DNA of 64,000 nucleotides from SMWD01 sp964629475 (GTDB lineage Bacteria; Pseudomonadota; Gammaproteobacteria; Steroidobacterales; GCA-2729495), in contig CAZVQW010000007.1 of assembly GCA_964629475.1 (NCBI GenBank), positions 53,347-117,346 of the forward strand, read 5' to 3'. A model generated the notes under the pieces. It worked only from the letters and a program-made list of their open reading frames with translations. It ran no database searches and was not told where the DNA came from. The position numbers were made by a program, and so were the translations under genes. Below, piece by piece: positions 52,942 through 62,061 of the stretch (the first letter of the stretch is position 1; each line of letters starts with the position of its first letter).

Positions 52942-52967
52942 AATCGCGGCTGGAAGCCGCTCCTACG
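52942..52967. repeat. Single REP-like unit
   Basis: A 26-base unit matching one arm of the hairpin repeats at 6548 and 48592 (core GCGGCTGGAAGCCGCTCCTA). No second arm nearby, so only the inner GCGGCT...AGCCGC hairpin can form. Located between the dipeptidase and serine hydrolase genes. Confidence 0.8.
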
Positions 52968-52996
52968 GTTGTATGAAACACCAGCACCGGGTAATA

Positions 52997-54319
52997 CTAT
53001 TCTTGCAGAACCTCAGAAATAGCTGCGATTGCTCTTGAGCTCAGGTCGTAGTCACCTCGGCTTACTGCTTCCGGGTGAGATGACAACCTGACGATAATCA
53101 GGTTTTGTGCCGGATTGATATGCAGGCGTTGTCCGTGAATGCCGATCGCATCGAAGCTTCCGTCCGTGTCGCCGGACATGTACCAGAAACTTCTGTAGGC
53201 ACCATCGGGATTCCAGTAACCCCGGTACTGACCTTCGCGCCAGGCGGCATTATCGCCGTTGAAGCGGATGTCGGCGATCCATTCTTTTGAAACGATACTG
53301 CGACCGTTGACCTTACCCTCGCTCAATACCATCTGGCCGAAGCGAGCGAGATCCCTGAGTGTGGCACCGAAGCCGCCGGCGGCGGCCGGTGCGAATGAAC
53401 GATCCGTCGCGATATACGCATTGTGTTGCGCACCCAGTGGCACCCATAATTTTTGACTCAGGAGTTCTGCGAGCGGCATACGGCCTGCCCTTTCCAGCAC
53501 CCAGCCGATGATCTCAGTGCTGGGGGACACATACTTGAACCCACCAGGCCAATCCGGGTCGCGTCCCAGAGTCGGCAGAAAATGGTAGTTGCCCTCGGGC
53601 ATGTGGCTCGCGTCTCCGGTCAAAGGTGCCCAACCGATCGACTCCTTCCATCGCCCCCACTGACTGTTTGCATCATCATAATCCTCGTTCCAGTCAATTG
53701 CCGCGAGCATGTCCAGCAACTCACGCACTGTGTACCCGGCAAAACCGCTGTTTTGCAGCTCAGGCACGTAGTCCTCCACGTTCCGCGCCGGATCGAGGTC
53801 ACCGGCATCCACCAGGATGCCGGCCAGGATACCCATCACGGATTTTGAAATTGAATACGACAGGTGCGGTGTCCGGGGTCGCATGTTGTTCAAATATGCT
53901 TCGTAAACGACCTGGCCGTTCTGCATGACGATAAAGCCGTCGGTATAGGACATGGCAAGCCATTGTGAAATTGACAGCATCTCACCCGTTGCCGACTCGA
54001 ACTTGAATGGTCCGATGTCATGCTTGCGTGACGGCAGCGCAACGATCGGTCCGCTGCCGCGGTAGACCGTTGCAGTCGGCAGTATCTCCGCTACATGCTG
54101 TAACGACCAGCGGTTGAACGGTCCGGTCATCCAGTTCGCAAGTGTGACCCGATTATCCCGTGGCACGGGTCGGCCCTGCATGATCCCCAGTTCCATTGCA
54201 GTCGGTGCGGGTACGACATCAGCCGCATAGACCGGCAGCACGAACAGGATACAAAAACCCCGGACCAGCAAACGGTGAATATTATGCCATCGAATCAACA
54301 ATTCTTTTACACCAGACAT
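52997..54319 (-). CDS. Serine hydrolase, beta-lactamase/penicillin-binding family
   Basis: A 440-residue protein with an N-terminal hydrophobic signal (C-I-L-F-V-L-P-V-Y-A-A-D). The SxxK catalytic motif is in L-S-Y-S-I-S-K-S-V-M-G. G-G-F-G-A-T-L-R-D-L-A-R-F-G-Q-M-V-L and G-I-H-G-Q-R-L (the KTG-box equivalent) follow, as in class C beta-lactamase-like esterases and DD-peptidases. Physiological substrate unknown. Convergent with the dipeptidase gene. Confidence 0.88.
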   Translation of the reverse strand: MSGVKELLIRWHNIHRLLVRGFCILFVLPVYAADVVPAPTAMELGIMQGRPVPRDNRVTLANWMTGPFNRWSLQHVAEILPTATVYRGSGPIVALPSRKHDIGPFKFESATGEMLSISQWLAMSYTDGFIVMQNGQVVYEAYLNNMRPRTPHLSYSISKSVMGILAGILVDAGDLDPARNVEDYVPELQNSGFAGYTVRELLDMLAAIDWNEDYDDANSQWGRWKESIGWAPLTGDASHMPEGNYHFLPTLGRDPDWPGGFKYVSPSTEIIGWVLERAGRMPLAELLSQKLWVPLGAQHNAYIATDRSFAPAAAGGFGATLRDLARFGQMVLSEGKVNGRSIVSKEWIADIRFNGDNAAWREGQYRGYWNPDGAYRSFWYMSGDTDGSFDAIGIHGQRLHINPAQNLIIVRLSSHPEAVSRGDYDLSSRAIAAISEVLQE

Positions 54320-54341
54320 GCCTTTTTACGATACGGTTCGC

Positions 54342-55736
54342 TCAGGTAGCGCGACGCATTTTCTGTAACTGCCCGTAGGTCATCGAACGCCAGAGCCACT
54401 CGAACGGGCCGTAATAAAATCGCTTCAGCCACGCCCGGCTCCAGATAATCTGCAGAACCCAGATCGCAACAGCCACCAGGTACAATTGAATCCCGGCCAT
54501 CTTGCCATACAGGCCGAGACCGAAACTATAGAAAATCAACCCGCCCAGGATCGACTGCGTCAGGTAGTTGGTCAATGCCATGCGCCCGACCGCCGCGAGC
54601 GGACGCTTCAACCAGTTTCCCCAGCTCGCACGGCAAAACAACAACACTGCAGTGAGATAGCCGGTCACCATGCCGACCCGGCCAACATCGTAAATCACCC
54701 ACGTGCGAGCTTGTGCGATCGGATCGAAATTGGCGGCAATAATTGAGCCGGCCTTCCATACCGAAACAGGCAGACCTATGGCAAAACCAAGCACCAGCAT
54801 CAAGGCAAGCGTTCTTGCAGGGACTTTCCCGGTCAGAATTCCGGCCCTGAAAAACACCATGCCAAGCAACATCATGCCCAACGCATCCAGAAAGTAAAAA
54901 TGATAATTAACAATGGTTTGCACGATAATCGTGCCTTTGGCCTGAGTAATGAATACATCCCGAAAACTGCCATTGGCCATGATCTCGGTCGTTTCCTGAA
55001 TCCTTTCATCTGACAGGCTCGGCCGTGCATCTGCGAGCTTGTCGGACCATGCCAACAGCGCCTGATTCTCTGCCTCGCTGAACACTTCCCCTGACGCCTG
55101 TTTTGCCACGGCAAGCTCATAGGTCTGCTGAGTATCCTGCAACTCGTGCAGATCCCCGTTGCGGTTCATGATCGGGACAGCAAAAACGATAATCGTTAAC
55201 AGCAATATAAACCCGGTCCGCAGCTTGTGAATCGGGAACAACACCAAGCCACAGAGACCGTAAACAAACAGGATGTCGGACGGCCACATGAAGATGAAAC
55301 CGTCGATCAGGCCTATGATGATAAGAAGAAAAATCCGGCGGTAGTAAATCTTTCTGGCATCACGAGCGGAAAACCGTGTTGCCAGTCGCGCCAGAATCAT
55401 CATTGCGCCGGCACCGAACAGAAGAGAGAACAATCCACGCTGGGTGCCGGCAAGCAACGCTACGGTCACCGCCCAGGTTTCCATCACAGCTGCGCCGAGC
55501 GATTCAATCATGACCGGAAACTCGAACGCTTCCTTCGGCAACGCGAAGGCCCAGACATTCATCAGCAAGATACCGAGCACGGCGAAACCACGTGCGACAT
55601 CCAGTGACTCGATGCGACCGGACTCGGCAACCGGCCCGGCCAACTCCGCGGCATCGCCCTGATCGGCTAGTGTTGAATTTGGGCGTTTAATACTGGATTC
55701 ATCCGTGTTGATTTCGGAAAAAAGGGTAGCAGACAC
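54342..55736 (-). CDS. DUF418-family membrane protein A
   Basis: A 464-residue protein with about eight to ten membrane segments. Opens with R-I-E-S-L-D-V-A-R-G-F-A-V-L-G-I-L-L-M-N and includes F-S-L-L-F-G-A-G, Y-Y-R-R-I-F-L-L and the DUF418 C-terminal G-R-M-A-L-T-N-Y-L-T-Q-S-I-L and F-E-W-L-W-R-S-M-T-Y. Function unknown, proposed transport. The start is GTG at 55736. Head to head with its paralogue at 55896, with 159 bases between them. Confidence 0.88.
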   Translation of the reverse strand: MSATLFSEINTDESSIKRPNSTLADQGDAAELAGPVAESGRIESLDVARGFAVLGILLMNVWAFALPKEAFEFPVMIESLGAAVMETWAVTVALLAGTQRGLFSLLFGAGAMMILARLATRFSARDARKIYYRRIFLLIIIGLIDGFIFMWPSDILFVYGLCGLVLFPIHKLRTGFILLLTIIVFAVPIMNRNGDLHELQDTQQTYELAVAKQASGEVFSEAENQALLAWSDKLADARPSLSDERIQETTEIMANGSFRDVFITQAKGTIIVQTIVNYHFYFLDALGMMLLGMVFFRAGILTGKVPARTLALMLVLGFAIGLPVSVWKAGSIIAANFDPIAQARTWVIYDVGRVGMVTGYLTAVLLFCRASWGNWLKRPLAAVGRMALTNYLTQSILGGLIFYSFGLGLYGKMAGIQLYLVAVAIWVLQIIWSRAWLKRFYYGPFEWLWRSMTYGQLQKMRRAT

Positions 55737-55895
55737 CTGCTGCTCATGTTCGTAACATTTTGTAACGGAGCCTCCCGGGCGCTGAAGCTCGGCTAATCTG
55801 CCGATATACTGGCCCCCGGCATTTTGACACCGGAATAAACATCAGGATTCCCGGTCAAGAACGGCACACCGCAAGCAGCACTGAGCAGACACGTC

Positions 55896-57230
55896 ATGAC
55901 TGAAGAAACAAACAGCGCCCCGGTAAAGAGCACGACCGCCCCCGTCAGCACAGCAGAGCGGATCGATGCCCTGGACACAACCCGCGGATTCGCCGTACTG
56001 GGCATCCTGTTGATGAATATCTGGTCATTTGCCGGACCACAGGCGATTCATGATTATCCGGTGATAGCGGCAGACTGGGGCGGTGCACCGCTGCAAACCT
56101 GGGCGGTAACTCAGATATTGTTTGAGGGCAGCCAGCGAGCACTGTTCTCGATACTGTTCGGCGCCGGTATGTTACTGATGGTCACCCGCCTGCAAGCCAG
56201 CGCACCCGGCGCATCGATCGGCAGAACCTACTACCGACGACTCTTCCTGCTGATGGCAATAGGCCTGTTCGATGCATTCATATTGTTGTGGCCCGCGGAC
56301 ATTCTGATCATTTATGCATTGTGTGGATTACTGCTGTACCCACTACGCCGCCTGGGTACGCGCTCATTGCTGCTACTCGCCGTTATTGTCTTTGCCGTTA
56401 TTGCAGGACTAAGAATCAGCGCCTGGCAGGAATCAATCCCGATACAACAAGAATACAGCGCACTGCAGGCCAACCCGGCTGCCATGCAGGAACTCGACGA
56501 GGCCACGGCCGCACGAATGAAAGCCTGGGAGGCTAAAGAAAAACGCGCACACCCTGACCTGATGGATCCGGACATGCAGGAATCAATTCGCATCCAGAGC
56601 AGCGGCGAATTCGGTGAGTTTTTCATCCAGGGATTGAAAACCAGCCTGATATTGCAAATCTTCGTCGGCCTTAAATCATGGTTTCTCGATGCACTGGGCG
56701 CCATGCTGCTCGGCATGGCGTTGTTTCGTTCCGGCGTACTGACCCTGCAAGCACCACGCAGTACTTATGTGTTGCTGGCGGTAATCGGATACGGCATCGG
56801 TTTGCCGCTGGCTTCCTGGGAAACCGGCATCGTTATCGCCGCCGATTTCGACCCGATTCTCAAAATGCGTAACCTGATTCATTACGATGTACGGCGCATA
56901 GCCGTAAGCCTTGGCCACCTCGGCACGATCCTGCTGTTTTGTCAGACATTCCCCGGAAGCTGGGTCGCCAGGCGTATCGCAGCGGTCGGACGTATGGCGC
57001 TGTCAAACTACCTCGGCCAGTCAATTCTGGGCGGGCTGATTTTCACTACGGTCGGGCTTGGACTATACGGACAATTCACCGGTTACTATCTGTATTTCTT
57101 CGTCGCCGGTATATGGGCGGTGGAAATCGCGTTCAGCAACTGGTGGCTGGCCCGTTATCGGTTCGGGCCTTTCGAATGGATCTGGCGCTCACTGACCTAT
57201 CGTAAACGGCAGCCGATGCGTCGCGGGTAA
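55896..57230 (+). CDS. DUF418-family membrane protein B
   Basis: A 444-residue paralogue of the gene at 54342-55736, sharing R-G-F-A-V-L-G-I-L-L-M-N, F-S-I-L-F-G-A-G-M, Y-Y-R-R-L-F-L-L, G-R-M-A-L-S-N-Y-L-G-Q-S-I-L-G-G-L-I-F and F-E-W-I-W-R-S-L-T-Y. Same membrane topology. The N-terminus is longer and Thr/Ser rich. Function unknown. The gene after it is convergent. Confidence 0.88.
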   Translation: MTEETNSAPVKSTTAPVSTAERIDALDTTRGFAVLGILLMNIWSFAGPQAIHDYPVIAADWGGAPLQTWAVTQILFEGSQRALFSILFGAGMLLMVTRLQASAPGASIGRTYYRRLFLLMAIGLFDAFILLWPADILIIYALCGLLLYPLRRLGTRSLLLLAVIVFAVIAGLRISAWQESIPIQQEYSALQANPAAMQELDEATAARMKAWEAKEKRAHPDLMDPDMQESIRIQSSGEFGEFFIQGLKTSLILQIFVGLKSWFLDALGAMLLGMALFRSGVLTLQAPRSTYVLLAVIGYGIGLPLASWETGIVIAADFDPILKMRNLIHYDVRRIAVSLGHLGTILLFCQTFPGSWVARRIAAVGRMALSNYLGQSILGGLIFTTVGLGLYGQFTGYYLYFFVAGIWAVEIAFSNWWLARYRFGPFEWIWRSLTYRKRQPMRRG

Positions 57231-57235
57231 GATTT

Positions 57236-58033
57236 CTACTGACCTGCGGATGACAAATTCTGATTGACCGGTTTGCGCCTGAGCAACGCGTAAATAAGAA
57301 CCAGGCCGGCTGTTGAAGCAATCAGATGCTTCAACGAGTGACCGCTCAAACCACCGGCTAACTGAAATAGCTGTCCATCCAGAGCTTCTGCGAGTTTTGC
57401 AGCTATATAAATGCCGGCAATTGCCCACATGTACCGGCTACTCCCGAATGGAGATCGGTACCTTAACAGGATCAGCATCATCAGCACGATAGGCAGAAAC
57501 TGTACGAGTGCATATGGCCTGAGATCACCCCTGCCGAGGCTTTCCGTGTAGCTCCAGTACACAACCGAAAATGCACCGACCAAAACCAGCGGCCATAACG
57601 CGCACGCGCCAAACCTGACCGATACATATTCGCCCACAACAATGCAAAAGAACGCGGCGAACGCAACGGTCATCGGCAGGCGATCCCAGAACAAGGTCTC
57701 ATTGGAAGGATCCAGGTGGTAATAACCGGATCCGATGCCTACGAGCGCCGTGCCGATGAAAAACACGAGGTAGGCCGTACGCAACCGGGGCACGCTTCCC
57801 GGCAATGTACTGACACTCAACAACATGGCTCCGGGAATGCCGATCAGCAGAAACGGAACATTGCTGACGACGTTCCAGAAGTTCGGGATACCGAATAGCT
57901 CCCGTTGGTCTGCGAAATCATGATAGTCGAGAGGCTGCGGAAAGGATGGGCTCAAGGCAGCTGCAATAACGGCAACCAGGCTGATGCCGAACAGGATTTT
58001 AACGTTCAGGCTAATGCGAAGATCCGGACTCAT
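57236..58033 (-). CDS. Alkaline-ceramidase-like (CREST) membrane protein
   Basis: A 265-residue protein with about seven membrane segments. Candidate CREST-superfamily residues: S-G-Y-Y-H-L-D (His), F-W-D-R-L-P-M-T (Asp), and G-H-S-L-K-H-L-I-A-S (two His), which form the zinc hydrolase site in ceramidases. Length and topology fit. Amide or lipid hydrolysis is inferred. It lies between a DUF418 gene and an AhpD-like gene, with a 12-bp gap to the latter. Confidence 0.75.
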   Translation of the reverse strand: MSPDLRISLNVKILFGISLVAVIAAALSPSFPQPLDYHDFADQRELFGIPNFWNVVSNVPFLLIGIPGAMLLSVSTLPGSVPRLRTAYLVFFIGTALVGIGSGYYHLDPSNETLFWDRLPMTVAFAAFFCIVVGEYVSVRFGACALWPLVLVGAFSVVYWSYTESLGRGDLRPYALVQFLPIVLMMLILLRYRSPFGSSRYMWAIAGIYIAAKLAEALDGQLFQLAGGLSGHSLKHLIASTAGLVLIYALLRRKPVNQNLSSAGQ

Positions 58034-58045
58034 CTCAGAAAACCA

Positions 58046-58645
58046 TCACCTCTGACCGTGTTTGCCTCGCTCCCAACCTGCCTCACTCAGCCACTGCTCC
58101 GCCGATTCAGCGGCGGGTTGTTCAAGAGTTGTCGCCATACTGTCATTCCAGCGATTCAGGAACCCGAACAGTGCGACTACACCGAGTATCTCAACGATTT
58201 CACCATCGTCCCAGTGCTCGTGCAGCCGGGCCGAAATACCCTCATCGACACCGTTGGGAATCGTCGCTGCCGCAACAGCGAACTCCAGCGCAGCACGCTC
58301 GGCGTCACTGAATGCCGGATGTGTCTGATATTCCCAAACATGTACAAGCTGTTCACGTTCAGCACCGTAACGCTCCGCCGCGCGAATTGTATGCGCCTGA
58401 CAGTACTGGCAACCTGCGATCCGACTGACCACATAACCGATCAGCCGCTTCAGCGCGCTTGTCACGCGACCGTGATTTTCCATCACCGCCGTATTGAGAC
58501 CAATAAATGCGGTTGCAATCTCCGGGCGTAACTGCATCGTCAGAACGCTGTTGGGACAGAAACCCAGTGTTTCGTTGAAGAATCTGGCCAGTTCACGGAC
58601 CTGTGGGTTTGTGTCCGCGGGCAGAGGATCGATTAACGGCACCAT
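58046..58645 (-). CDS. AhpD/carboxymuconolactone-decarboxylase-like protein
   Basis: A 199-residue helical protein with the redox motif C-Q-Y-C-Q-A-H (CxxCxxxH) near residue 79 and N-E-T-L-G-F upstream, as in AhpD-like peroxidase partners and CMD-family proteins. It probably cycles a disulfide. AGGAG 4 bases before the ATG. Same strand as the ceramidase-like gene. Confidence 0.85.
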   Translation of the reverse strand: MVPLIDPLPADTNPQVRELARFFNETLGFCPNSVLTMQLRPEIATAFIGLNTAVMENHGRVTSALKRLIGYVVSRIAGCQYCQAHTIRAAERYGAEREQLVHVWEYQTHPAFSDAERAALEFAVAAATIPNGVDEGISARLHEHWDDGEIVEILGVVALFGFLNRWNDSMATTLEQPAAESAEQWLSEAGWERGKHGQR

Positions 58646-58684
58646 GCTCTCCTGTTAAGGAATCATCCAATCCTGTTGCGACAA

Positions 58685-59818
58685 CTAATTTCCTGCAAAC
58701 ATGATCAGGATACCGGCGGCGACGGCCGAACCGATGACACCCGCCACATTCGGCCCCATGGCGTGCATCAGCAGGATATTGTGCGGGTTGGCTTCGAGGC
58801 CTACTTTATTGGCGACGCGCGCAGCCATCGGCACCGCGGAAACGCCGGCAGCGCCGATCAACGGGTTAATCGGTTGACTCGACAACTTGTTCATCAGCTT
58901 GCCCATCAACACGCCACTCGCCGTGCCGATCACAAAAGCGACGATGCCGAGCAGCAGAATCCCCAACGTGCTCGGCGCGAGAAACTGCTCGGCGCTAAGC
59001 TTCGATCCGACCGCCAGGCCGAGAAAAATGGTGACGATGTTGATCAATGCATTCTGTGTCGTATCGGACAAGCGGTCGACAACACCGCATTCGCGCATCA
59101 GGTTACCGAAGCAAAGCATGCCGATAAGTGGCGCGGCAGACGGCAGCAACATGGCAACCAGCAAGATCAGCAGCAGCGGGAAGAGGACACGCTCGGTCTT
59201 CGATACTTCCCGGAGCTGCACCATGTGGATCTTGCGTTCTTTCTCGGTGGTCAGCGCTTTCATGATCGGCGGTTGAATCAGGGGCACGAGCGCCATATAG
59301 GAATAAGCGGCAACGGCAATGGCTCCCAGCAAATCAGGTGCCAACTGGCCGGCAACATAGATGGCGGTCGGCCCATCCGCACCACCGATGATGGCAATCG
59401 CGGCGGCCTCGCGAATCGAGAAGTCCATGACGCCCATCGCGGTGAGCCCGAGCGCACCCAGCAGGGTCGCAAAAATGCCGAACTGGGCGGCGGCGCCGAG
59501 GAATATGGTCCTCGGGTTAGCCAGCAACGGACCGAAATCGGTCATTGCGCCGACACCCATGAAGATGATGAGCGGAAAGGCGCCCGTCTCGATGCCGACG
59601 ATGTAAGTCAGATGCAACAGACCATCGCCGGTGGCAATTTCGACGCCGGGAATATTACTCAGGAGCCCGCCGAAGCCGATCGTCACGAGCAGCAGCGGTT
59701 CATACTTTCGAGCAATTCCCAGGTAGAGCAACCCCAGGCAAACGCCGAGCATAATGAACTGACCCAGGGTCAGCTGGTAGAGACCGGAGCTGTGCCAGAT
59801 TTGGGCTATGGAATCCAT
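58685..59818 (-). CDS. oadB: Oxaloacetate decarboxylase beta subunit (Na+ pump)
   Basis: A 377-residue integral membrane protein with about nine helices. OadB marks: G-G-A-D-G-P-T-A-I-Y (the Na+-binding Asp region), N-P-L-I-G-A-A-G-V-S-A-V-P-M-A-A-R, and H-A-M-G-P-N-V-A-G-V-I-G-S-A-V-A-A-G at the C-terminus. It decarboxylates carboxybiotin and exports Na+. It follows oadA by 8 bases. Confidence 0.95.
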   Translation of the reverse strand: MDSIAQIWHSSGLYQLTLGQFIMLGVCLGLLYLGIARKYEPLLLVTIGFGGLLSNIPGVEIATGDGLLHLTYIVGIETGAFPLIIFMGVGAMTDFGPLLANPRTIFLGAAAQFGIFATLLGALGLTAMGVMDFSIREAAAIAIIGGADGPTAIYVAGQLAPDLLGAIAVAAYSYMALVPLIQPPIMKALTTEKERKIHMVQLREVSKTERVLFPLLLILLVAMLLPSAAPLIGMLCFGNLMRECGVVDRLSDTTQNALINIVTIFLGLAVGSKLSAEQFLAPSTLGILLLGIVAFVIGTASGVLMGKLMNKLSSQPINPLIGAAGVSAVPMAARVANKVGLEANPHNILLMHAMGPNVAGVIGSAVAAGILIMFAGN

Positions 59819-59826
59819 AAGTCAGG

Positions 59827-61626
59827 TCAGGTTATCGTAAACAACGGATCGCCGACGGCCACGACATCTCCTTCGCGCACCAATAAATCCGCTATCGTGC
59901 CTGCTTTTGGCGCACTGACATGAGTCTCCATTTTCATGGCCTCGACCGTCAGTACCGGCTGACCCTCGCTAACGACATCCCCTGTATTGACCAACACCTT
60001 AAAGACATTACCCGCAAGCACGGCCTTGACGGCGTCACCTTCACTCGTTGCCTGTGCCGCTGGCGCATCCGCCGCCGACACAGATTTAACACTTGTCACC
60101 TCACCACTCGGCTCGACCTCGACGGAAAAAGTCTTGCCGTTGACGCGCACCGAATATAAAGCCGGTTGCCCCTGAGTAACGGGCTGCTCACGTCCTTCCT
60201 GTATCTGTCCCTGGTCCGGATCGGTGGTCGCCTCGATCGGCGCCGGTTCGAAAGCATCCGGGTTGCCCCGGTTCTCGAGGAATTTCAGGCCGACCTGGTG
60301 AAAGAGCGCGTAAGTCAAAACATCGTCGATAGCATGCTCGGCCAGCTTAAAACCTTTCTCTTTCGAGAGGGATTGAAGTTCGGCCGTAAGGCTTTCCACC
60401 TCCGGCTCGAGAAGTTCTGCAGGCCGGCAAGTGACTGCCTCGCCACCCTTCAGAACCCGCGCCTGCAGGTCGCTGTTCACTGCAACCGGAGTGGCGCCAT
60501 ATTCGCCCTTGAGAATCCCCCAGGTTTCCTTCGTAATATTCTTGTAACGCTCACCGGTCAGCACGTTGATCACCGACTGGGTACCGACGATCTGCGACGT
60601 CGGAGTTACCAGCGGAATCATACCCAGATCTTCCCTGACCTTCGGTATTTCGTCGAGGACATCGTCCATTTTATCGGTGGCATTCTGTTCGCGCAGCTGG
60701 TTCTCGAGATTGGTCAGCATGCCACCCGGCACCTGCGCAACGAGAATGCGCGAATCGATGCCGCGCAGCGAACCTTCAAACTTTGCATACTTCCTGCGGA
60801 CTTTACGGAAATAACCGGCAATCTCTTCGAGAAGCTCGATATCCAGGCCGGTCGCCCGGTCGCTCCCTTCCAGAATCGCCACCAGGGATTCCGTCGGCGA
60901 GTGGCCATAGGTGGTGCTCATGGAAGAGATGGCGGTGTCGATGTTATCGATACCGGCCTCGGCTGCCTTGACGTAAGTCGCCGTGGACAGGCCTGTCGTT
61001 GCATGGCAATGCATGTGGATCGGGATCGAAACGGCTACTTTCAACCGGCTTACGAGCTCAAAAGCTTCGTAAGGCCTCAGCAACCCGGCCATATCCTTGA
61101 TGCAAACCGAATGCGCGCCCATGTCCTCGATTCGCCGACCGAGGTCGACCCACAGGTCCATGGTATGCACCGGACTGACCGTGTAAGAAATTGCACCCTG
61201 CGCGTGCTTGCCGACCGCCAGCGTTGCCTTGATTGCAGTCTCAAGGTTACGCGGGTCGTTCAATGCGTCGAAGATACGAAATACATCGACTCCATTCACA
61301 GCAGCGCGTTCAACGAACTTCTCAACGAGATCGTCCGCATAATGCCGGTAGCCGAGAATATTCTGCCCGCGAAACAGCATCTGCAGAGGGGTATTGGGCA
61401 TGGCTTCCTTGAGCCTGCGGATGCGCTCCCACGGATCTTCACCGAGGTAGCGAATGCACGCATCGAAAGTCGCCCCACCCCAGGCCTCGAGGGACCAGAA
61501 ACCGACCTGATCCAGCTTGCCGGCAATCGGCAACATATCCTCAATGCGCATCCGGGTAGCCAGGAGGCTCTGGTGCGAATCGCGTAATACAACCTCGGTA
61601 ATGCCAAGCGGCTTCTTATCGCCCAT
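59827..61626 (-). CDS. oadA: Oxaloacetate decarboxylase alpha subunit
   Basis: A 599-residue protein. N-terminal carboxyltransferase domain (T-E-V-V-L-R-D-S-H-Q-S-L-L-A-T-R-M-R, M-H-C-H-A-T-T-G for the metal), a conserved central domain, and a C-terminal biotinyl domain with V-E-A-M-K-M-E-T-H (biotinylated Lys near 565). A Pro/Ala-rich linker precedes it. It transfers CO2 from oxaloacetate to biotin. ATG at 61626 chosen because AAGGA precedes it; a TTG four codons upstream is possible. Confidence 0.95.
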   Translation of the reverse strand: MGDKKPLGITEVVLRDSHQSLLATRMRIEDMLPIAGKLDQVGFWSLEAWGGATFDACIRYLGEDPWERIRRLKEAMPNTPLQMLFRGQNILGYRHYADDLVEKFVERAAVNGVDVFRIFDALNDPRNLETAIKATLAVGKHAQGAISYTVSPVHTMDLWVDLGRRIEDMGAHSVCIKDMAGLLRPYEAFELVSRLKVAVSIPIHMHCHATTGLSTATYVKAAEAGIDNIDTAISSMSTTYGHSPTESLVAILEGSDRATGLDIELLEEIAGYFRKVRRKYAKFEGSLRGIDSRILVAQVPGGMLTNLENQLREQNATDKMDDVLDEIPKVREDLGMIPLVTPTSQIVGTQSVINVLTGERYKNITKETWGILKGEYGATPVAVNSDLQARVLKGGEAVTCRPAELLEPEVESLTAELQSLSKEKGFKLAEHAIDDVLTYALFHQVGLKFLENRGNPDAFEPAPIEATTDPDQGQIQEGREQPVTQGQPALYSVRVNGKTFSVEVEPSGEVTSVKSVSAADAPAAQATSEGDAVKAVLAGNVFKVLVNTGDVVSEGQPVLTVEAMKMETHVSAPKAGTIADLLVREGDVVAVGDPLFTIT

Positions 61627-61667
61627 GGTTTCCTTCAATCTTTGTCTGAATCCGGTTCGTCCGGGGC

Positions 61668-61874
61668 TTAATGTTCTTGCCGATAGCGGGAAACCGCCGC
61701 TGCGACAGCAGCAACCTCTTCCTCGGCATCCGAATCCCTCATCTCGGGATGAAATCGCATGACAATAGTCGACATCAGGCTGGTCGCGCCGATGAGAATA
61801 GTCAGGAAAACCAATACAGTACCCATGCCTATCAGCATGAGTTCCGTACCTTCACTCAGGAGTTCTGCTTCCAT
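61668..61874 (-). CDS. oadG: Oxaloacetate decarboxylase gamma subunit
   Basis: A 68-residue protein: one membrane helix (M-L-I-G-M-G-T-V-L-V-F-L-T-I-L-I) after a short N-terminus, then a hydrophilic tail ending S-R-Y-R-Q-E-H. This is the OadG pattern; the C-terminal tail contacts OadA. First gene of the oadG-A-B operon, 41 bases before oadA. Confidence 0.88.
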   Translation of the reverse strand: MEAELLSEGTELMLIGMGTVLVFLTILIGATSLMSTIVMRFHPEMRDSDAEEEVAAVAAAVSRYRQEH

Positions 61875-61915
61875 TCAACCTTAACCAGGGGTTTCTTGCC
61901 GGGGATTATAACGAA

Positions 61916-62056
61916 ATGTCGTCACAGCCAAAGCCTGTGCACCGATCTGATTCCTCGACGGAGAAGGAGAATGAGGTAGCGTATGATGCAGCATTCATTT
62001 CGGGAATCTGGCCCACCCTGATTCAGCCGCTGATGTTCATAGCTAATTTCGGGTAA
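61916..62056 (+). CDS. Possible 46-aa leader upstream of tryptophanase
   Basis: An ATG frame of 46 codons ends 5 bases before the tryptophanase ATG at 62062. GGGGA lies 9 bases upstream of its start. The first half is polar; the end is hydrophobic (A-F-I-S-G-I-W-P-T-L-I-Q-P-L-M-F-I) with a single Trp codon. Its stop region holds the GGG that could serve as ribosome site for the next gene. It does not resemble E. coli TnaC (W-x3-D ... P-stop). Role unknown; may be chance. Confidence 0.4.
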   Translation: MSSQPKPVHRSDSSTEKENEVAYDAAFISGIWPTLIQPLMFIANFG

Positions 62057-62061
62057 ATTTC

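Noticed and set aside
58676..59923. 415-codon open frame on the plus strand, rich in His/Gln/Arg
   Set aside because: Antisense to oadB and the end of oadA; composition is typical of a reverse-frame shadow.
60166..61587. Long 473-codon open frame on the plus strand
   Set aside because: Fully antisense to oadA, whose biotin and carboxyltransferase motifs are clear. It is a shadow of high G+C codon bias.
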